A DNA stretch of 64,000 bases from an uncultured Sphingomonas sp. (lineage in GTDB: Bacteria; Pseudomonadota; Alphaproteobacteria; Sphingomonadales; Sphingomonadaceae), in NCBI GenBank assembly GCA_913777325.1, contig CAJYSA010000047.1:1-64000 (forward strand). Reading direction: 5' to 3'. This document shows, piece after piece, positions 17,830-27,707 of this stretch; within the stretch, counting starts at the first letter, position 1; each line of letters starts with the position of its first letter. A program made the translations under genes and the position numbers. Below the pieces are notes generated by a model. That model worked only from the letters and a program-made list of their open reading frames with translations, did not search any database and was not told the DNA's origin.

Positions 17830-18102
17830 TCAGTTAAGCGAATCCTTCAACACCTTGCCCGCCTTGAACTTCGGCTGGCTCGACGCCTTGATCGTCATCG
17901 GCTCGCCGGTGCGCGGGTTGCGCCCCGTCGAGGCCTTGCGCTTGCTGACCGCGAACGTACCGAACCCGACCAGGCGCACCTCGTCCCCCTTCTTGAGGCA
18001 TGCGGAGATGGTGTCGAACACCGCCTCGACCGCGCGGCTCGCCTCGTTCTTCCCGAGACCGGCGGCCGTTGCGACCTGCGCGATCAGTTCCTGTTTGTTC
18101 AT
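17830..18102 (-). CDS. hup: HU-family DNA-binding protein
   Basis: 90 residues, the standard HU length. It begins MNKQELIAQVATAAGLGKNE and contains GFGTFAVSKRKASTGRNPRTG, the HU beta-arm with the intercalating Pro in NPRTG. It bends and compacts nucleoid DNA as a dimer. The ATG at 18102 is preferred; a TTG two codons upstream is possible. It is a single gene following tRNA-Val in the same direction. Confidence 0.96.
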   Translation of the reverse strand: MNKQELIAQVATAAGLGKNEASRAVEAVFDTISACLKKGDEVRLVGFGTFAVSKRKASTGRNPRTGEPMTIKASSQPKFKAGKVLKDSLN

Positions 18103-18350
18103 CCCCAAAACCCCGTGGTTGGCCGTTACGATTGTGAAATGGATTCGCGGCGCGATAGCCGCATCCGTCCAGTAAGTCGCTACCGATCGCGCGAGTCAAA
18201 CGAAACCGCCGCGATCCGCGACGATCCGAGTGAAGCAACCGTTTGAATTCAAGGAGCGGCACGCGATCCGCGCCCGGTGCGCGCGCCGCGTGGACAGCCG
18301 CCGCCGCGCTTGGCAGAAGGCGCGCCGGCCTCATCCTCCCGGAGTTTCCC

Positions 18351-20024
18351 ATGCGTCTGCGTCTCGCCGCCCTCCCCTTGCTGTCGCTGGCCGCGGCCCT
18401 GCCGGCGCAGACGCCCGCGCGGTCGATCGTCGCGCCGGTCGCGCCGATTTCCGAACAGACGCTGAAGGACGTGACGAAGGAGCTGTCATCCGACGCGTAC
18501 GAAGGCCGCGCGCCCGGCACGGCGGGGGAGGAGAAGACGGTCGCCTATCTGGCGAAGCGCTTCGCCGCCGCCGGGCTGAAGCCGGGGAACAAGGGCAGCT
18601 GGTATCAGGACGTGCCGCTGGTCGAGCTGACCGCGAAGAACGTCTCGCCGCTAGTGTTCACGGGCGCCGGCGCGCCGCTGAGCCTCAGCTACGGCCCCGA
18701 CATGGTCGTCGGCACGTGGCGGATCACCCCGCGCGTCGAGGTGAAGGACTCGCCGGTCGTCTTCGTCGGCTATGGCATCAACGCGCCCGAGAAGGGGTGG
18801 AACGATTATGCCGGGCTGGATGTGCGGGGAAAGACCGTGCTGATCCTGGTGAACGATCCCGACTGGAAGACCCCCGGGCTGACCGGACCATTCGGCGGCC
18901 GCGCGATGACCTATTACGGGCGCTGGACCTACAAATATGAGGAAGCGGCGCGACAGGGCGCGGCGGCGGCGATCATCGTCCACCAGACCGAGCCGGCGGC
19001 CTATGGATGGAACGTGGTGCAGTCGAGCTGGACCGGCGCGCAGCAGGTCGCCGACGCCGCCGACAATCATGCCGGCGACAGCGCGGCGATCGGGTGGATG
19101 CAGGAGGCGCAGGCCCGCAAGCTGTTCGAGCGCGAGGGGCTGGATTTTGACGCGCTCGCCGCCGCGGCGGGGCGCAAGGGTTTCCGCGCGCGACCGCTGA
19201 ACGGCGTGCGTGCGTCGGTGTCGTTCGACGAGACGGTGCGCCGCCATCGCTCGCGCAACGTGATCGGGATCCTGCCGGGCACGACCCGACCCGGCGAATA
19301 CGTCCTCTATTCGGCGCATTGGGATCACCTGGGGCATTGCGAGGCGGCGCCGGACGGCGACGACATCTGCAACGGCGCGATCGACAATGCCACGGGCACC
19401 GCCGCGCTCGTCGCGCTGGCGGAGGCCAATGCCAGGGCGGGCGCCACCGCGCGCAGCCAATTGTTCGTGGCGGTGACCGGCGAGGAAAGCGGGCTGCTCG
19501 GTTCCGAATATTATGCCGCCAACCCGGTCTATCCGCTCAGCCAGACCGTGGGCGGCGTGAACATGGACGCGCTGTCGCTCGCGGGGCCGGCGAAGAACGT
19601 CGTGGTGGTGGGCAAGGGCAAGTCGGAGCTGGACGCCTATCTGGACGCCGCGCTCGCGACCCAGGGTCGGGTCGCCAGCCGCGAGCCGACCCCCGAAAAG
19701 GGCTTCTACTATCGCTCCGACCATTTCAGCCTGGCCAAGCGCGGCGTGCCGATGATCTATTTCGACGCGGGCGACGATCTGGTCGCCGGTGGGACGGCGG
19801 CGGGCGCCGCGGCGGCGAAGGACTATGAAGAGCATCGCTATCACGGGCCGAAGGACGAATATGATCCGAACTGGAACTGGGCCGGCACCGTGAAGGACCT
19901 CCAGCTCTATTACGGGATCGGCCGCGCGTTGGCGCAGAGCGACCAATGGCCCAATTGGGTGAGCGGTGACGAATTCCGCGCGATCCGCGACAAGAGCCGT
20001 GCCAGTGCGGCGACCGCCAAGTGA
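18351..20024 (+). CDS. M28-family zinc metallopeptidase with PA insert, secreted
   Basis: 557 residues with signal peptide MRLRLAALPLLSLAAALPAQ; GGAG lies upstream of the ATG. Metal-ligand motifs of peptidase family M28 are present: YSAHWDHLG (His-x-Asp), NGAIDNATGTAAL (bridging Asp), VTGEESGLLGSEYY (Glu-Glu), NMDAL (Asp) and the late His in EEHRYHGPKDEYD. A PA-like insertion (about residues 140-270) precedes the catalytic half, as in M28 aminopeptidases. It is likely periplasmic or extracellular. The stop overlaps the next gene's upstream region, so the two may be cotranscribed. Confidence 0.92.
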   Translation: MRLRLAALPLLSLAAALPAQTPARSIVAPVAPISEQTLKDVTKELSSDAYEGRAPGTAGEEKTVAYLAKRFAAAGLKPGNKGSWYQDVPLVELTAKNVSPLVFTGAGAPLSLSYGPDMVVGTWRITPRVEVKDSPVVFVGYGINAPEKGWNDYAGLDVRGKTVLILVNDPDWKTPGLTGPFGGRAMTYYGRWTYKYEEAARQGAAAAIIVHQTEPAAYGWNVVQSSWTGAQQVADAADNHAGDSAAIGWMQEAQARKLFEREGLDFDALAAAAGRKGFRARPLNGVRASVSFDETVRRHRSRNVIGILPGTTRPGEYVLYSAHWDHLGHCEAAPDGDDICNGAIDNATGTAALVALAEANARAGATARSQLFVAVTGEESGLLGSEYYAANPVYPLSQTVGGVNMDALSLAGPAKNVVVVGKGKSELDAYLDAALATQGRVASREPTPEKGFYYRSDHFSLAKRGVPMIYFDAGDDLVAGGTAAGAAAAKDYEEHRYHGPKDEYDPNWNWAGTVKDLQLYYGIGRALAQSDQWPNWVSGDEFRAIRDKSRASAATAK

Positions 20025-20035
20025 AAGGGACGACG

Positions 20036-21001
20036 ATGACCAAGACCCCGCCCCCCGAATGGGCGCCGCATGCCGCCGTGTGGATCGGCTATCCCAGCCA
20101 TCCGGAATTGTGGCAGGACGATCTGGACGAGGCGCGCGAGGAGGTGACCGCCTTCGCGCGCGCGGTCCACGCCGATGGGCGCGGCGAGCAGGTGCTGCTG
20201 GTCGCCGCCGATGACGAGGCCGCGTCGGACGCGCGCACCCGCGCGCCGTTCGCCGAGGTGGTGGTGGAGCCGTTCGGCGACATCTGGCTGCGCGACACCG
20301 CGCCGATCGTCGCGGGCGACGGCAGCGCGCGCGACTTCGGCTTCAACGGCTGGGGCGGCAAGTACGATCTGGAGGGCGACGACGATATCGGCGCGCGGCT
20401 GGCGCGCGCGCGCGGGCTGGACCGGGTGGCGTGCGACTGGATCCTGGAGGGCGGCGCGATCGACGGCGACGGCACCGGCCTGGTGGTCACGACCGAGCAA
20501 TGCCTGTTGAACCCCAATCGCAACGCGCGGCTGTCCCAGGCGGAGATCGAGCATCGGCTGGCCGAGGATCTGGGGCTGACGCGGGTGCTGTGGCTCGGCA
20601 ACGGGCTGCTCAACGACCATACGGACGGGCATGTCGACAATCTGGCGCGGTTCGTGGGGCCGAACCGGCTGGCGGTGCCGCACGCCGGGGAGAACGACCC
20701 GAACTGGCTGGTGTATCAGGATGCCGTCCGCCGCGCACACGACGCGGGCGTCGAGGTGGTCGAAATCCCCTCCCCCGGACGCGTGCTGCGCGACGAGGAA
20801 GTCGTCCCGGCCAGCTATATGAATTTCTACATCGGCAATGTCGCGGTGGTCGTCCCGATCTATGGCAGCGAGCAGGACGACGCGGGCGTGGCGGCGATCC
20901 GCGCGCTGTTCCCCGACCGGGAGGTCGTTGGCCTGCGCGCCGACGCGATCCTGACCGGCGGCGGCAGCTTCCATTGCATCAGCCAGCAGATCCCGGCCTG
21001 A
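20036..21001 (+). CDS. aguA: Agmatine deiminase family protein
   Basis: 321 residues. Starts after AAAGGGA at the ATG at 20036; an in-frame GTG at 20021 is less likely. Motifs of the guanidino-group-modifying superfamily are visible: WIGYPSHPELWQDD at the N-terminus, GDIWLRDTAPI, the catalytic His in NDHTDGHVDNLARF and the nucleophilic Cys in GGGSFHCISQQIP near the C-terminus. The reaction would be agmatine to N-carbamoylputrescine plus ammonia. The next enzyme of the putrescine route is not adjacent. Confidence 0.93.
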   Translation: MTKTPPPEWAPHAAVWIGYPSHPELWQDDLDEAREEVTAFARAVHADGRGEQVLLVAADDEAASDARTRAPFAEVVVEPFGDIWLRDTAPIVAGDGSARDFGFNGWGGKYDLEGDDDIGARLARARGLDRVACDWILEGGAIDGDGTGLVVTTEQCLLNPNRNARLSQAEIEHRLAEDLGLTRVLWLGNGLLNDHTDGHVDNLARFVGPNRLAVPHAGENDPNWLVYQDAVRRAHDAGVEVVEIPSPGRVLRDEEVVPASYMNFYIGNVAVVVPIYGSEQDDAGVAAIRALFPDREVVGLRADAILTGGGSFHCISQQIPA

Positions 21002-21183
21002 GCACGGCTGGCAAACACGTCCGTCGGGCAACTCCGCTGCTCGCCGGACGTGACCGGACGATCGCACGACGGTTCGTTCGTGAATCCTGCGACGCCTTGT
21101 GGCGCCAGCACGGCCACTTGGCGTAGCGCTGATGTTAGCGTGGAGGCGGCGGCGGCAATGCCGTCGCCCCCACGCCGGCCCCG

Positions 21184-22680
21184 TCAGCGATACAATGCGA
21201 CGGCATCGGCCTTGAACGACGCGCCGCTGTCGTTCCGGCTGTAGAACATGTGCCCGCCCGGATAGACGCGCAGTTGCACGCGCTCCGGCACGCCAAACGC
21301 CGGCATCTGGTCGACGATCAGCCGCGAAGCGAAGAACGGGCAGGACAGGTCGTCCCAGCCGTGCACGATCAGCACCTTCATCTTGGGATCGTTGGCGATC
21401 GCCTTGCGCAGGTCGGTGACGGGGGTGTCGGCGGGCTGGCCACGATCCCACGCCGCGTTCACCGCATAGGACAGCGCATGATAACGCGCGTCCGTCTTCC
21501 ATCCCACCTCACGCGTCACGAAATCGACCATTGCGCTGGTCGTCGGCGCGATCAGCGTGTCGAGCAGCGGGTCGTTCGATTCCTGGCGGGGCGACCAGGG
21601 GAAGGGATCGAAGGCGGTGACGTTCGAATCGTAGATGCTGCCGATCGTCCCGTTCGCGCGGTGGATCTCACGCAGATAGGTGCGGCTGTCGACGCGCCCG
21701 CCCATCCGCTGCACCAGCGCGGGATCGAGCCCGGTCAGCCGCGTCACGTTCGACACGACGCGCTGCACCGCCTCCGCGTTGGCGCGACCCAGCAACAGGT
21801 CGCGCGCGTAATCGCCGCGCGTATATGCCTCCACCTCGGCCATGGCCGCCGGGGTGAGCTGCCCCTTGCGCTCCAGATTGGCCGCCGCCATCGACGGCAG
21901 ATCGATCATCCACGGCAGCGGCGACAGCGCGGTGCCGTTGTCGCCCGAGGCGGGATCGAGATACGGCGATACCAGGATCAGCCCGTTCAGCCCGACACCG
22001 ACCTGCGATTGCAGCTCATAGGCGATGCGCGGCACGCGGTAGCCGCCATAGCTTTCGCCCATCACATATTTCGGGGAACGCAGCCGGCCTTCCTGCACCA
22101 GCCAGTCATAGACGACCTTCGACAGATATTTGATGTCGGGATCGTTCGCGTAGAAGGCCTTCTTCGTCTCGTCGGCGTCGACCAGGCTGCGGCTGAACCC
22201 CGTGCCGATGGGATCGATGAAGACCAGATCGGTCATGTCGAGCCAGGTGTTGGGATTGTCGCGCGCGATCGGCGCATCGGACGGGGCATCGCCCTGCGCG
22301 CCGAACTGCACGCGCTTCGGCCCCACCGCGCCCAGATTGAGATAGACCGACGCCGCGCCGGGGCCGCCGTTGAACGCGAAGGTGACGGGGCGCGCCACGT
22401 CGCCGCCGGGCACGGTATAGGCCGTGTAGACGACCTGCCCGATCTCCTTGCCCTTGTCGTCACGCACCGCGATCGTGCCGACCGTCGCCTTGTAGGTGAT
22501 GGTGCGACTGCCCAGCCGGATCGACTGGGTGATCGTCTTGTCGGCGGGCAGCGGCGGCAGCTTGAGCTTGTCGTCCTCCTGCTTCTTCTCGACCGTGGTG
22601 GTCGTCTTGTCGGTCTGCGCCAGCGCGGGCGCGGTGGTGGCGAGCAGCAAGGCGGCGAGCGAAAGCGAGCGAGCGATCAT
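21184..22680 (-). CDS. Peptidase S10-family serine carboxypeptidase, secreted
   Basis: 498 residues from the ATG at 22680; the ATG at 22695 is an alternative. The signal peptide ends TTAPALAQ. Features of S10 carboxypeptidases are FNGGPGAASVYLNLG (oxyanion region), the nucleophile in VMGESYGGYRVP, Asp in VHGWDDLSCP and His in VYPGGHMFYSR. It likely removes C-terminal residues in the periplasm or outside the cell. The gene converges with agmatine deiminase across about 180 bases that contain no recognised gene. Confidence 0.94.
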   Translation of the reverse strand: MIARSLSLAALLLATTAPALAQTDKTTTTVEKKQEDDKLKLPPLPADKTITQSIRLGSRTITYKATVGTIAVRDDKGKEIGQVVYTAYTVPGGDVARPVTFAFNGGPGAASVYLNLGAVGPKRVQFGAQGDAPSDAPIARDNPNTWLDMTDLVFIDPIGTGFSRSLVDADETKKAFYANDPDIKYLSKVVYDWLVQEGRLRSPKYVMGESYGGYRVPRIAYELQSQVGVGLNGLILVSPYLDPASGDNGTALSPLPWMIDLPSMAAANLERKGQLTPAAMAEVEAYTRGDYARDLLLGRANAEAVQRVVSNVTRLTGLDPALVQRMGGRVDSRTYLREIHRANGTIGSIYDSNVTAFDPFPWSPRQESNDPLLDTLIAPTTSAMVDFVTREVGWKTDARYHALSYAVNAAWDRGQPADTPVTDLRKAIANDPKMKVLIVHGWDDLSCPFFASRLIVDQMPAFGVPERVQLRVYPGGHMFYSRNDSGASFKADAVALYR

Positions 22681-22773
22681 CGGCAAATGGCACATCCGGG
22701 AAAGAGCGCCGGCGGAATGCCGGCGCCGCGATGCGGACATGCTACAGCGCACGCGCCGCGACGCAATCCGCGC

Positions 22774-23640
22774 CTAGCGGATATCGACGCGGTAGGTCGC
22801 GATCTCATAGGTCGCGCGGCGGCACTCGGCGATCAGCCGTTCCTCGGCCAATTGGAAGCGCGCGCCGTCCCACGCATACGCCCGGCGCCTGCCGCAATCG
22901 CGCCCCGGGGTGGCGGGCAGCAGCACGCGGTAGCGGAACGCGGCGGGATCCCAGACGCCCGCGCCGGCCAGCGGTGGATCGAACGACGCGGGCTGCGCCT
23001 CACCCGCCTCGCCGAGGATATAGGGAACGGCTGCCCCGGCACAGGGCGCCGTCACCTCCAGCAGGCTATGCGCAGCATCGAGGCGATAGGCGCGGGTCGC
23101 GGGCGGCGCGCAGCCGGCACGTGGTTTGCCCGCCAATCGGTGCAACTGCTTGCGCGACAGCAGGCGCGGGGGCCGGGGGTCGCGCGGCGGGATCAGGATC
23201 GGCGGCGATGCGACCGCTGGCGCCTTTTGCACGCGCGCGATCGTCGTCAGCACCGCGCCCAGCCCCCGCAGTGAGACGCGCGCCCCGGCGACGGTCATCA
23301 CGCGTCCGCGCCGCAACGCCGAGGCGACCGCGCCCGCAAACGGCAGCGACAGACCGCCGCCGCCACCGGGCGCCACCAATTCCGCGATCGTCCGCCCATC
23401 CACCGCCAGCGCCACGCGCCGTCCCTGCGGCACCGCCGTCGGGATCGGGACATCGAGCACGGCCCCCGTGCCGTCATCGCGCAAGACGACGAGCGGATGA
23501 TCGTCCGCCGCCGCGCCGGCGGGCACTTGCGACAGCGCGGTGCAACTGCGCCGTTCGTCGCACGCCACCAGCCAGTCGCCGGAGATCATCGGCGACGCCG
23601 CGCCGGCGATCGTCGCCTGAAGCGCGAGCAGCGCCAGCAT
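22774..23640 (-). CDS. DUF1176 family protein (second of a tandem pair)
   Basis: 288 residues. A short hydrophobic signal MLALLALQATIAGA precedes SGDWLVACDERRSCTA, a paired-cysteine opening shared with the upstream neighbour (FRDWTVACDNVRRCAM). The C-terminus ends in AYAWDGARFQLAEERLIAECRR, also matched in the neighbour. The family is periplasmic and of unknown function. The start overlaps the neighbour's stop as ATGA, so the pair is a cotranscribed duplication. Confidence 0.8.
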   Translation of the reverse strand: MLALLALQATIAGAASPMISGDWLVACDERRSCTALSQVPAGAAADDHPLVVLRDDGTGAVLDVPIPTAVPQGRRVALAVDGRTIAELVAPGGGGGLSLPFAGAVASALRRGRVMTVAGARVSLRGLGAVLTTIARVQKAPAVASPPILIPPRDPRPPRLLSRKQLHRLAGKPRAGCAPPATRAYRLDAAHSLLEVTAPCAGAAVPYILGEAGEAQPASFDPPLAGAGVWDPAAFRYRVLLPATPGRDCGRRRAYAWDGARFQLAEERLIAECRRATYEIATYRVDIR

Positions 23641-24746
23641 CAGCCGCGCTCGATCCGCGCGCGCCACACCGTCAGGTAGTCGGGGTTGCCGCGACACTCA
23701 CCCATCGCGCGCTGCTCCGCCAGCCGCAGCCGGGCACCGTCCCAGACGAAATCCTGCATCACGCCGCAATCGCCCAGCCCACGCCCCTTGGCGAAGCTGT
23801 GCAGCACGCCGCCCTCGACATCGCCGTTGATGACGCTGTGTACCGGCGTGCGCGAATCGGCGCCGGTTTCCTCGAAGCCGGAGGGGGCATCGACCTGCGC
23901 CGGCTGTGCCTTGCCGTCGCGGATGACGAACAGCGCGTCGATCTCGTTATAGGCGCCGCTCGAACAGGGCAGAAGCACCAGCGTGGCACCGTCCGCCAGC
24001 GCGTGCGCGCGCGGCGTCTGCCCCGCCATCGGCGTGTCGCACTGCCCGGTCCGCATCATCGACCGCAGCAGCGCCGGGGTGATCGGCGCCGGCGTTCCCG
24101 CGAAAGCCACCGCGTGGATGCGCGGTAGCGGGGGCGCGGGCGGGACCGTCGCGGCGGCCCCCTCCCCACGCGCCACCAGCGCGGTGACGTTCCCCGCGCG
24201 CCCCTGTTGCGCATCGATGTAGCGCAGCGCCGCCGACGCACCGGCGGGCGAGATCGTGCCGATCCGCGCGTTACCGGCACCCAGCACCGCGATCGATCGC
24301 GCATTCGCCAGCGCCCGCGCGATCGCGGCGGCGGCATCACCGCTCAGCCCGTTCCCGGCCACCGCGAACCGCCGGTCGTCGATCAGCACCGTGGCGGGGG
24401 CGGGAATGTCGCCCTGCGGCGCATCGAGCGCGATCTCCACCACCCCCGCCGGCCCCGCACCGCGCGTGACCCGCATCGTGACCCTGGGAAAGTCGCTCTC
24501 GGTGCCCAGCGACGTCATCGCGCAGCGCCGGACGTTGTCGCACGCCACCGTCCAGTCGCGGAACGTCTTCTGCGCGCCCGGTGCCGGCACCGCGCGGTCG
24601 TCCACGATCGACGCGTCGGCGCGCGGGGTGGAGGCGCTCGCGGAGGGCGTCGGCGTGGGCGTGGGCGTTGCAGCCGGCGCGGCGCGGTCGGGCGGCGACG
24701 AGCACGCGCCGAGCAACAGCATCGTGGCCACGATCATTCTTTTCAT
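23640..24746 (-). CDS. DUF1176 family lipoprotein (first of a tandem pair)
   Basis: 368 residues with lipoprotein signal MKRMIVATMLLLGACS (lipobox LGAC) and a Thr/Pro/Ser-rich tether. The DUF1176 domain opens FRDWTVACDNVRRCAM and ends DFVWDGARLRLAEQRAMGECRG. Function is unknown. Its downstream paralogue lacks the lipobox, so one is predicted membrane-tethered and the other soluble periplasmic. Confidence 0.82.
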   Translation of the reverse strand: MKRMIVATMLLLGACSSPPDRAAPAATPTPTPTPSASASTPRADASIVDDRAVPAPGAQKTFRDWTVACDNVRRCAMTSLGTESDFPRVTMRVTRGAGPAGVVEIALDAPQGDIPAPATVLIDDRRFAVAGNGLSGDAAAAIARALANARSIAVLGAGNARIGTISPAGASAALRYIDAQQGRAGNVTALVARGEGAAATVPPAPPLPRIHAVAFAGTPAPITPALLRSMMRTGQCDTPMAGQTPRAHALADGATLVLLPCSSGAYNEIDALFVIRDGKAQPAQVDAPSGFEETGADSRTPVHSVINGDVEGGVLHSFAKGRGLGDCGVMQDFVWDGARLRLAEQRAMGECRGNPDYLTVWRARIERG

Positions 24747-24820
24747 GCCCTTGCCCCCGCTGCTGGTGCATCATCCTCTCCACGGGTTAAAGGCGCGCCA
24801 ACATGAACGGGAGATGGCAG

Positions 24821-25690
24821 ATGCAGGTGATCGGCGTGATCGGCGCAGGGCAAATGGGCGCGGGCATCGCACAGGTATCGGCGGCGGCGGGGTATCGCGT
24901 ATTGCTGAGCGACGTCGATCAGGCGCGCGCCGAGGCGAGCAAGGCCGGCATCGCCAAGCGGCTGGCGCGCGCGGTGGACAAGGGCCAGATCGATGCCGCC
25001 GCGCGCGACGCGACGTTGGCGCGGATCGAGCCGGTCGCCAGCGTCGTGGCGATGGCGCCGTGCGAACTCGTGATCGAGGCGGCGACCGAGCGCGAGGAGA
25101 TCAAGCGGCGCATCTTCGCCGATGTCGGCGCGGTGCTACGCGATGATGCGGTGCTGGCGTCGAACACCTCGTCGATCCCGATCACGCGGCTGGCGCAGGC
25201 GGCACCCGATGCGGCGCGGTTCATCGGGGTGCATTTCTTCAACCCGGTGCCGGTGATGGGGCTGATCGAGGTGATCCGCGGCCTGGCCACCGCCGACGCC
25301 ACCGTCGCCGCGATCGAGGGCTATGCCGAGAAGCTGGGCAAGGCGGTGGTGCGCGCGAACGACGCGCCGGGGTTCATCGTCAACCGCGTGCTGATGCCGA
25401 TGCTCAACGAAGCGTGCTTCGCACTGGGCGAGGGCGTGGCGACGATCCGCGACATCGACCTGGCGTGCCAATTGGGGCTGAACCACCCGATGGGGCCGCT
25501 GACGCTGGCCGACTTCATCGGGCTGGACACCTGCCTTGAGATCACGCGCGTGCTGTTCGAGGGGACCGGCGACCCGAAGTTCCGCCCCGCCCCGCTGCTG
25601 GTCAAATATGTCGAGGCCGGCTGGTTCGGGCGCAAGACCGGGCGCGGCTTCTACGATTATTCGGGCGCGGAGCCGATCCCGACGCGCTGA
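24821..25690 (+). CDS. 3-hydroxybutyryl-CoA (3-hydroxyacyl-CoA) dehydrogenase
   Basis: 289 residues. The Rossmann NAD motif [16 protein letters not shown] is at the N-terminus. The catalytic His lies in [19 protein letters not shown] with the partnering Glu. The C-terminal domain has [15 protein letters not shown] and [16 protein letters not shown]. It reduces or oxidises 3-hydroxyacyl-CoA in beta-oxidation or butanoate metabolism. The ATG at 24821 has GGGAG eight bases upstream; the ATG at 24803 is an alternative. It is divergent from the DUF1176 pair. Confidence 0.95.
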   Translation: MQVIGVIGAGQMGAGIAQVSAAAGYRVLLSDVDQARAEASKAGIAKRLARAVDKGQIDAAARDATLARIEPVASVVAMAPCELVIEAATEREEIKRRIFADVGAVLRDDAVLASNTSSIPITRLAQAAPDAARFIGVHFFNPVPVMGLIEVIRGLATADATVAAIEGYAEKLGKAVVRANDAPGFIVNRVLMPMLNEACFALGEGVATIRDIDLACQLGLNHPMGPLTLADFIGLDTCLEITRVLFEGTGDPKFRPAPLLVKYVEAGWFGRKTGRGFYDYSGAEPIPTR

Positions 25691-25761
25691 CGCTTTTTGC
25701 GCGCCACCAAGCGCGGGGTCGATCGTTGCGCATCCGCAAGCCGATCATTAGGTGCGAAAAA

Positions 25762-27516
25762 ATGAGCGACCCCGCGCAGCCGTCCGACCCCGCCAAGCAT
25801 CACGACGTCGACCCGACCGGGCTGGCCGCCGGCCGACCCGCCGAGGGCACGATGGATGTCGGCGCCAGCGAGCCGATCGAGCGCCCCGGCCTGCATCACT
25901 GGCGCGAAAGCACGATCACCGACCCCGATCTGCAGGATCGCGGCGGCGTGTTCTTCGCCGCGATCGAAATGACGCGGATGCCGATGCTGCTCACCGATCC
26001 CAACCAGGACGACAATCCGATCGTCTTCGCCAACAAGGCCTTCCTTGATCTGACCGGCTATGAGGAAGACGAGGTGATCGGACGCAACTGCCGCTTCCTG
26101 CAGGGCGCGCAGACCGATCGCAACGCGGTGGCCGAATTGCGCGACGCGGTGCGCACCCGGTCGTCGGTGGCGCTGGAATTGCTGAACTATCGCCGTGACG
26201 GCTCGCCGTTCTGGAACGCGGTGTTCATCGGCCCCGTCTATGACGTGCACGGCAAGCTGCAATATTTCTTCGCCAGCCAGCTCGACGTCACGCGCCGCCG
26301 CAATTCGGAGCAGTCGTACCGGCAGGCGCAGAAGATGGAGTCGATCGGGCAGCTCACCGCCGGGCTCGCGCACGATTTCAACAATCTGCTTCAGGTCGTG
26401 AACGGCAATCTCGAGCTGGTGGCGCATACCAAGGATCCCGAGCGGGTGACGCGCTACGTCGCCGCCGCGCAATCGGCGGCGGAGCGCGGCGCGAAGCTGA
26501 CCCGGCAGTTACTGGCGTTCGCGCGCAAGACGCGGCTGGAGCCACGCCCGCTGGACCTGACGCAATTGGTGTCGGAGTTCAGCGAGCTGATCGAAAGCTC
26601 GGTCAACAAGCAGGTCGATATCCACCTGAGCCTCCGGCGCGGGCTGCGGCATGTGGTGATCGATCCCGACCAGCTTGAGATGGCATTGCTCAACATCGTC
26701 AACAACGCGCGCGACGCGATGCCCGAGGGTGGGCTGGTGACCATCTCCACCCTGCCGCGCCACCTGAACGGCGACGCCGCCGCGCATGATCTGCCGTCGG
26801 GCGACTATGTCGTGCTGCAGGTCGAGGACAATGGCCAGGGCATGAGCCCCGAGGTGCTGGAGCGCGCGGTAGAGCCGTTCTTCACCACCAAGGGCACCGG
26901 CAAGGGCACCGGGCTGGGGCTAGCGATGGCCAGCGGCTTCGTCCGGCAATCGGGCGGACGGCTGGAGATCGAGAGCACGCCGGGCACAGGCACGCTGGTG
27001 CGGATGCTGTTCCCGGTCATGCAGCAGGATCGCAAGCAGACGGTCGAGAGGGCGCCGGCCAGCGCGCTGCCGATCGCACCCAGCGACGCGGCGCAACACA
27101 TCCTGGCCGTGGAGGACAATGACGAGGTGCTGGCGATCGCGCGCGAGATCCTGGAGAGCGCCGGCTACCGCGTCTCGACCGCGATGAGCGCGGAGGAGGG
27201 ACTGAAGTTCTTCGACGCAAACCATGCCGAGCATCGCATCGACCTGCTGTTCACCGATCTGGTGATGCCGGGCGGGATGAACGGGCTGATGCTGGCCGAT
27301 GAGATCTCGGCGCGCGATCCGAGCGTCTCGGTGCTGATGACGACCGGCTACAACGAGGAACTGGTGGTCGGCGGGCCGCGCGCGCGCGCCACCGATGTGC
27401 TGAGCAAGCCATACCGCCGCTCCGAACTGCTCGACCGGGTACGGCTGGCGCTCAACCGCCGCGGCGAAGGAGCGCCGCGTCGGACGCGCTCGGATTTCGG
27501 CGCGGTGCAGGCGTAG
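25762..27516 (+). CDS. LOV-domain hybrid histidine kinase (blue-light sensor)
   Basis: 584 residues with no membrane segment. A LOV/PAS domain (about 62-180) carries GRNCRFLQ with the flavin-adduct Cys110 and the flavin contacts NCRFLQGAQTDR and NYRRDGSPFWN. HisKA has GLAHDFNNLLQ (His204). The HATPase domain has NIVNNARDAM, VEDNGQGM and GTGLGLAMASGF. A C-terminal receiver domain (about 446-570) has EDND and phospho-acceptor Asp499 in LLFTDLVMPGG. It should autophosphorylate in response to blue light and pass phosphate to its own receiver. No partner regulator gene is adjacent. Confidence 0.93.
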   Translation: MSDPAQPSDPAKHHDVDPTGLAAGRPAEGTMDVGASEPIERPGLHHWRESTITDPDLQDRGGVFFAAIEMTRMPMLLTDPNQDDNPIVFANKAFLDLTGYEEDEVIGRNCRFLQGAQTDRNAVAELRDAVRTRSSVALELLNYRRDGSPFWNAVFIGPVYDVHGKLQYFFASQLDVTRRRNSEQSYRQAQKMESIGQLTAGLAHDFNNLLQVVNGNLELVAHTKDPERVTRYVAAAQSAAERGAKLTRQLLAFARKTRLEPRPLDLTQLVSEFSELIESSVNKQVDIHLSLRRGLRHVVIDPDQLEMALLNIVNNARDAMPEGGLVTISTLPRHLNGDAAAHDLPSGDYVVLQVEDNGQGMSPEVLERAVEPFFTTKGTGKGTGLGLAMASGFVRQSGGRLEIESTPGTGTLVRMLFPVMQQDRKQTVERAPASALPIAPSDAAQHILAVEDNDEVLAIAREILESAGYRVSTAMSAEEGLKFFDANHAEHRIDLLFTDLVMPGGMNGLMLADEISARDPSVSVLMTTGYNEELVVGGPRARATDVLSKPYRRSELLDRVRLALNRRGEGAPRRTRSDFGAVQA

Positions 27517-27707
27517 GACGGCGGACGCCGGGTTCACGAGTTGCTTCTGCGCGGGCGAGGACCGTCGTGCGGGTGGGAAGGCCGGTAAGACGAGGCGGCA
27601 CGCCCGTCATTGGCACTTCCCGATCGGCCCCCGTCCTCGCCGACATCATGCGTCGACGTCGACGGCGATGATCCGATGATAGCCGAGGCGGATCGCTAAT
27701 AACGCCC
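27517..27707. other. Intergenic region between the LOV kinase and palindromic repeat copy 2
   Basis: No gene is supported in this gap. It separates two convergent genes (LOV kinase and valS). A short GTCGACGTCGAC-type palindrome near 27655 is the only visible structure before the repeat starting at 27708. Confidence 0.5.

Noticed and set aside
19326..19338. GGGCATTGCGAGG resembling an arm of the palindromic repeats
   Set aside because: It is inside the M28 peptidase coding sequence, encodes conserved-frame residues and has no complementary arm.
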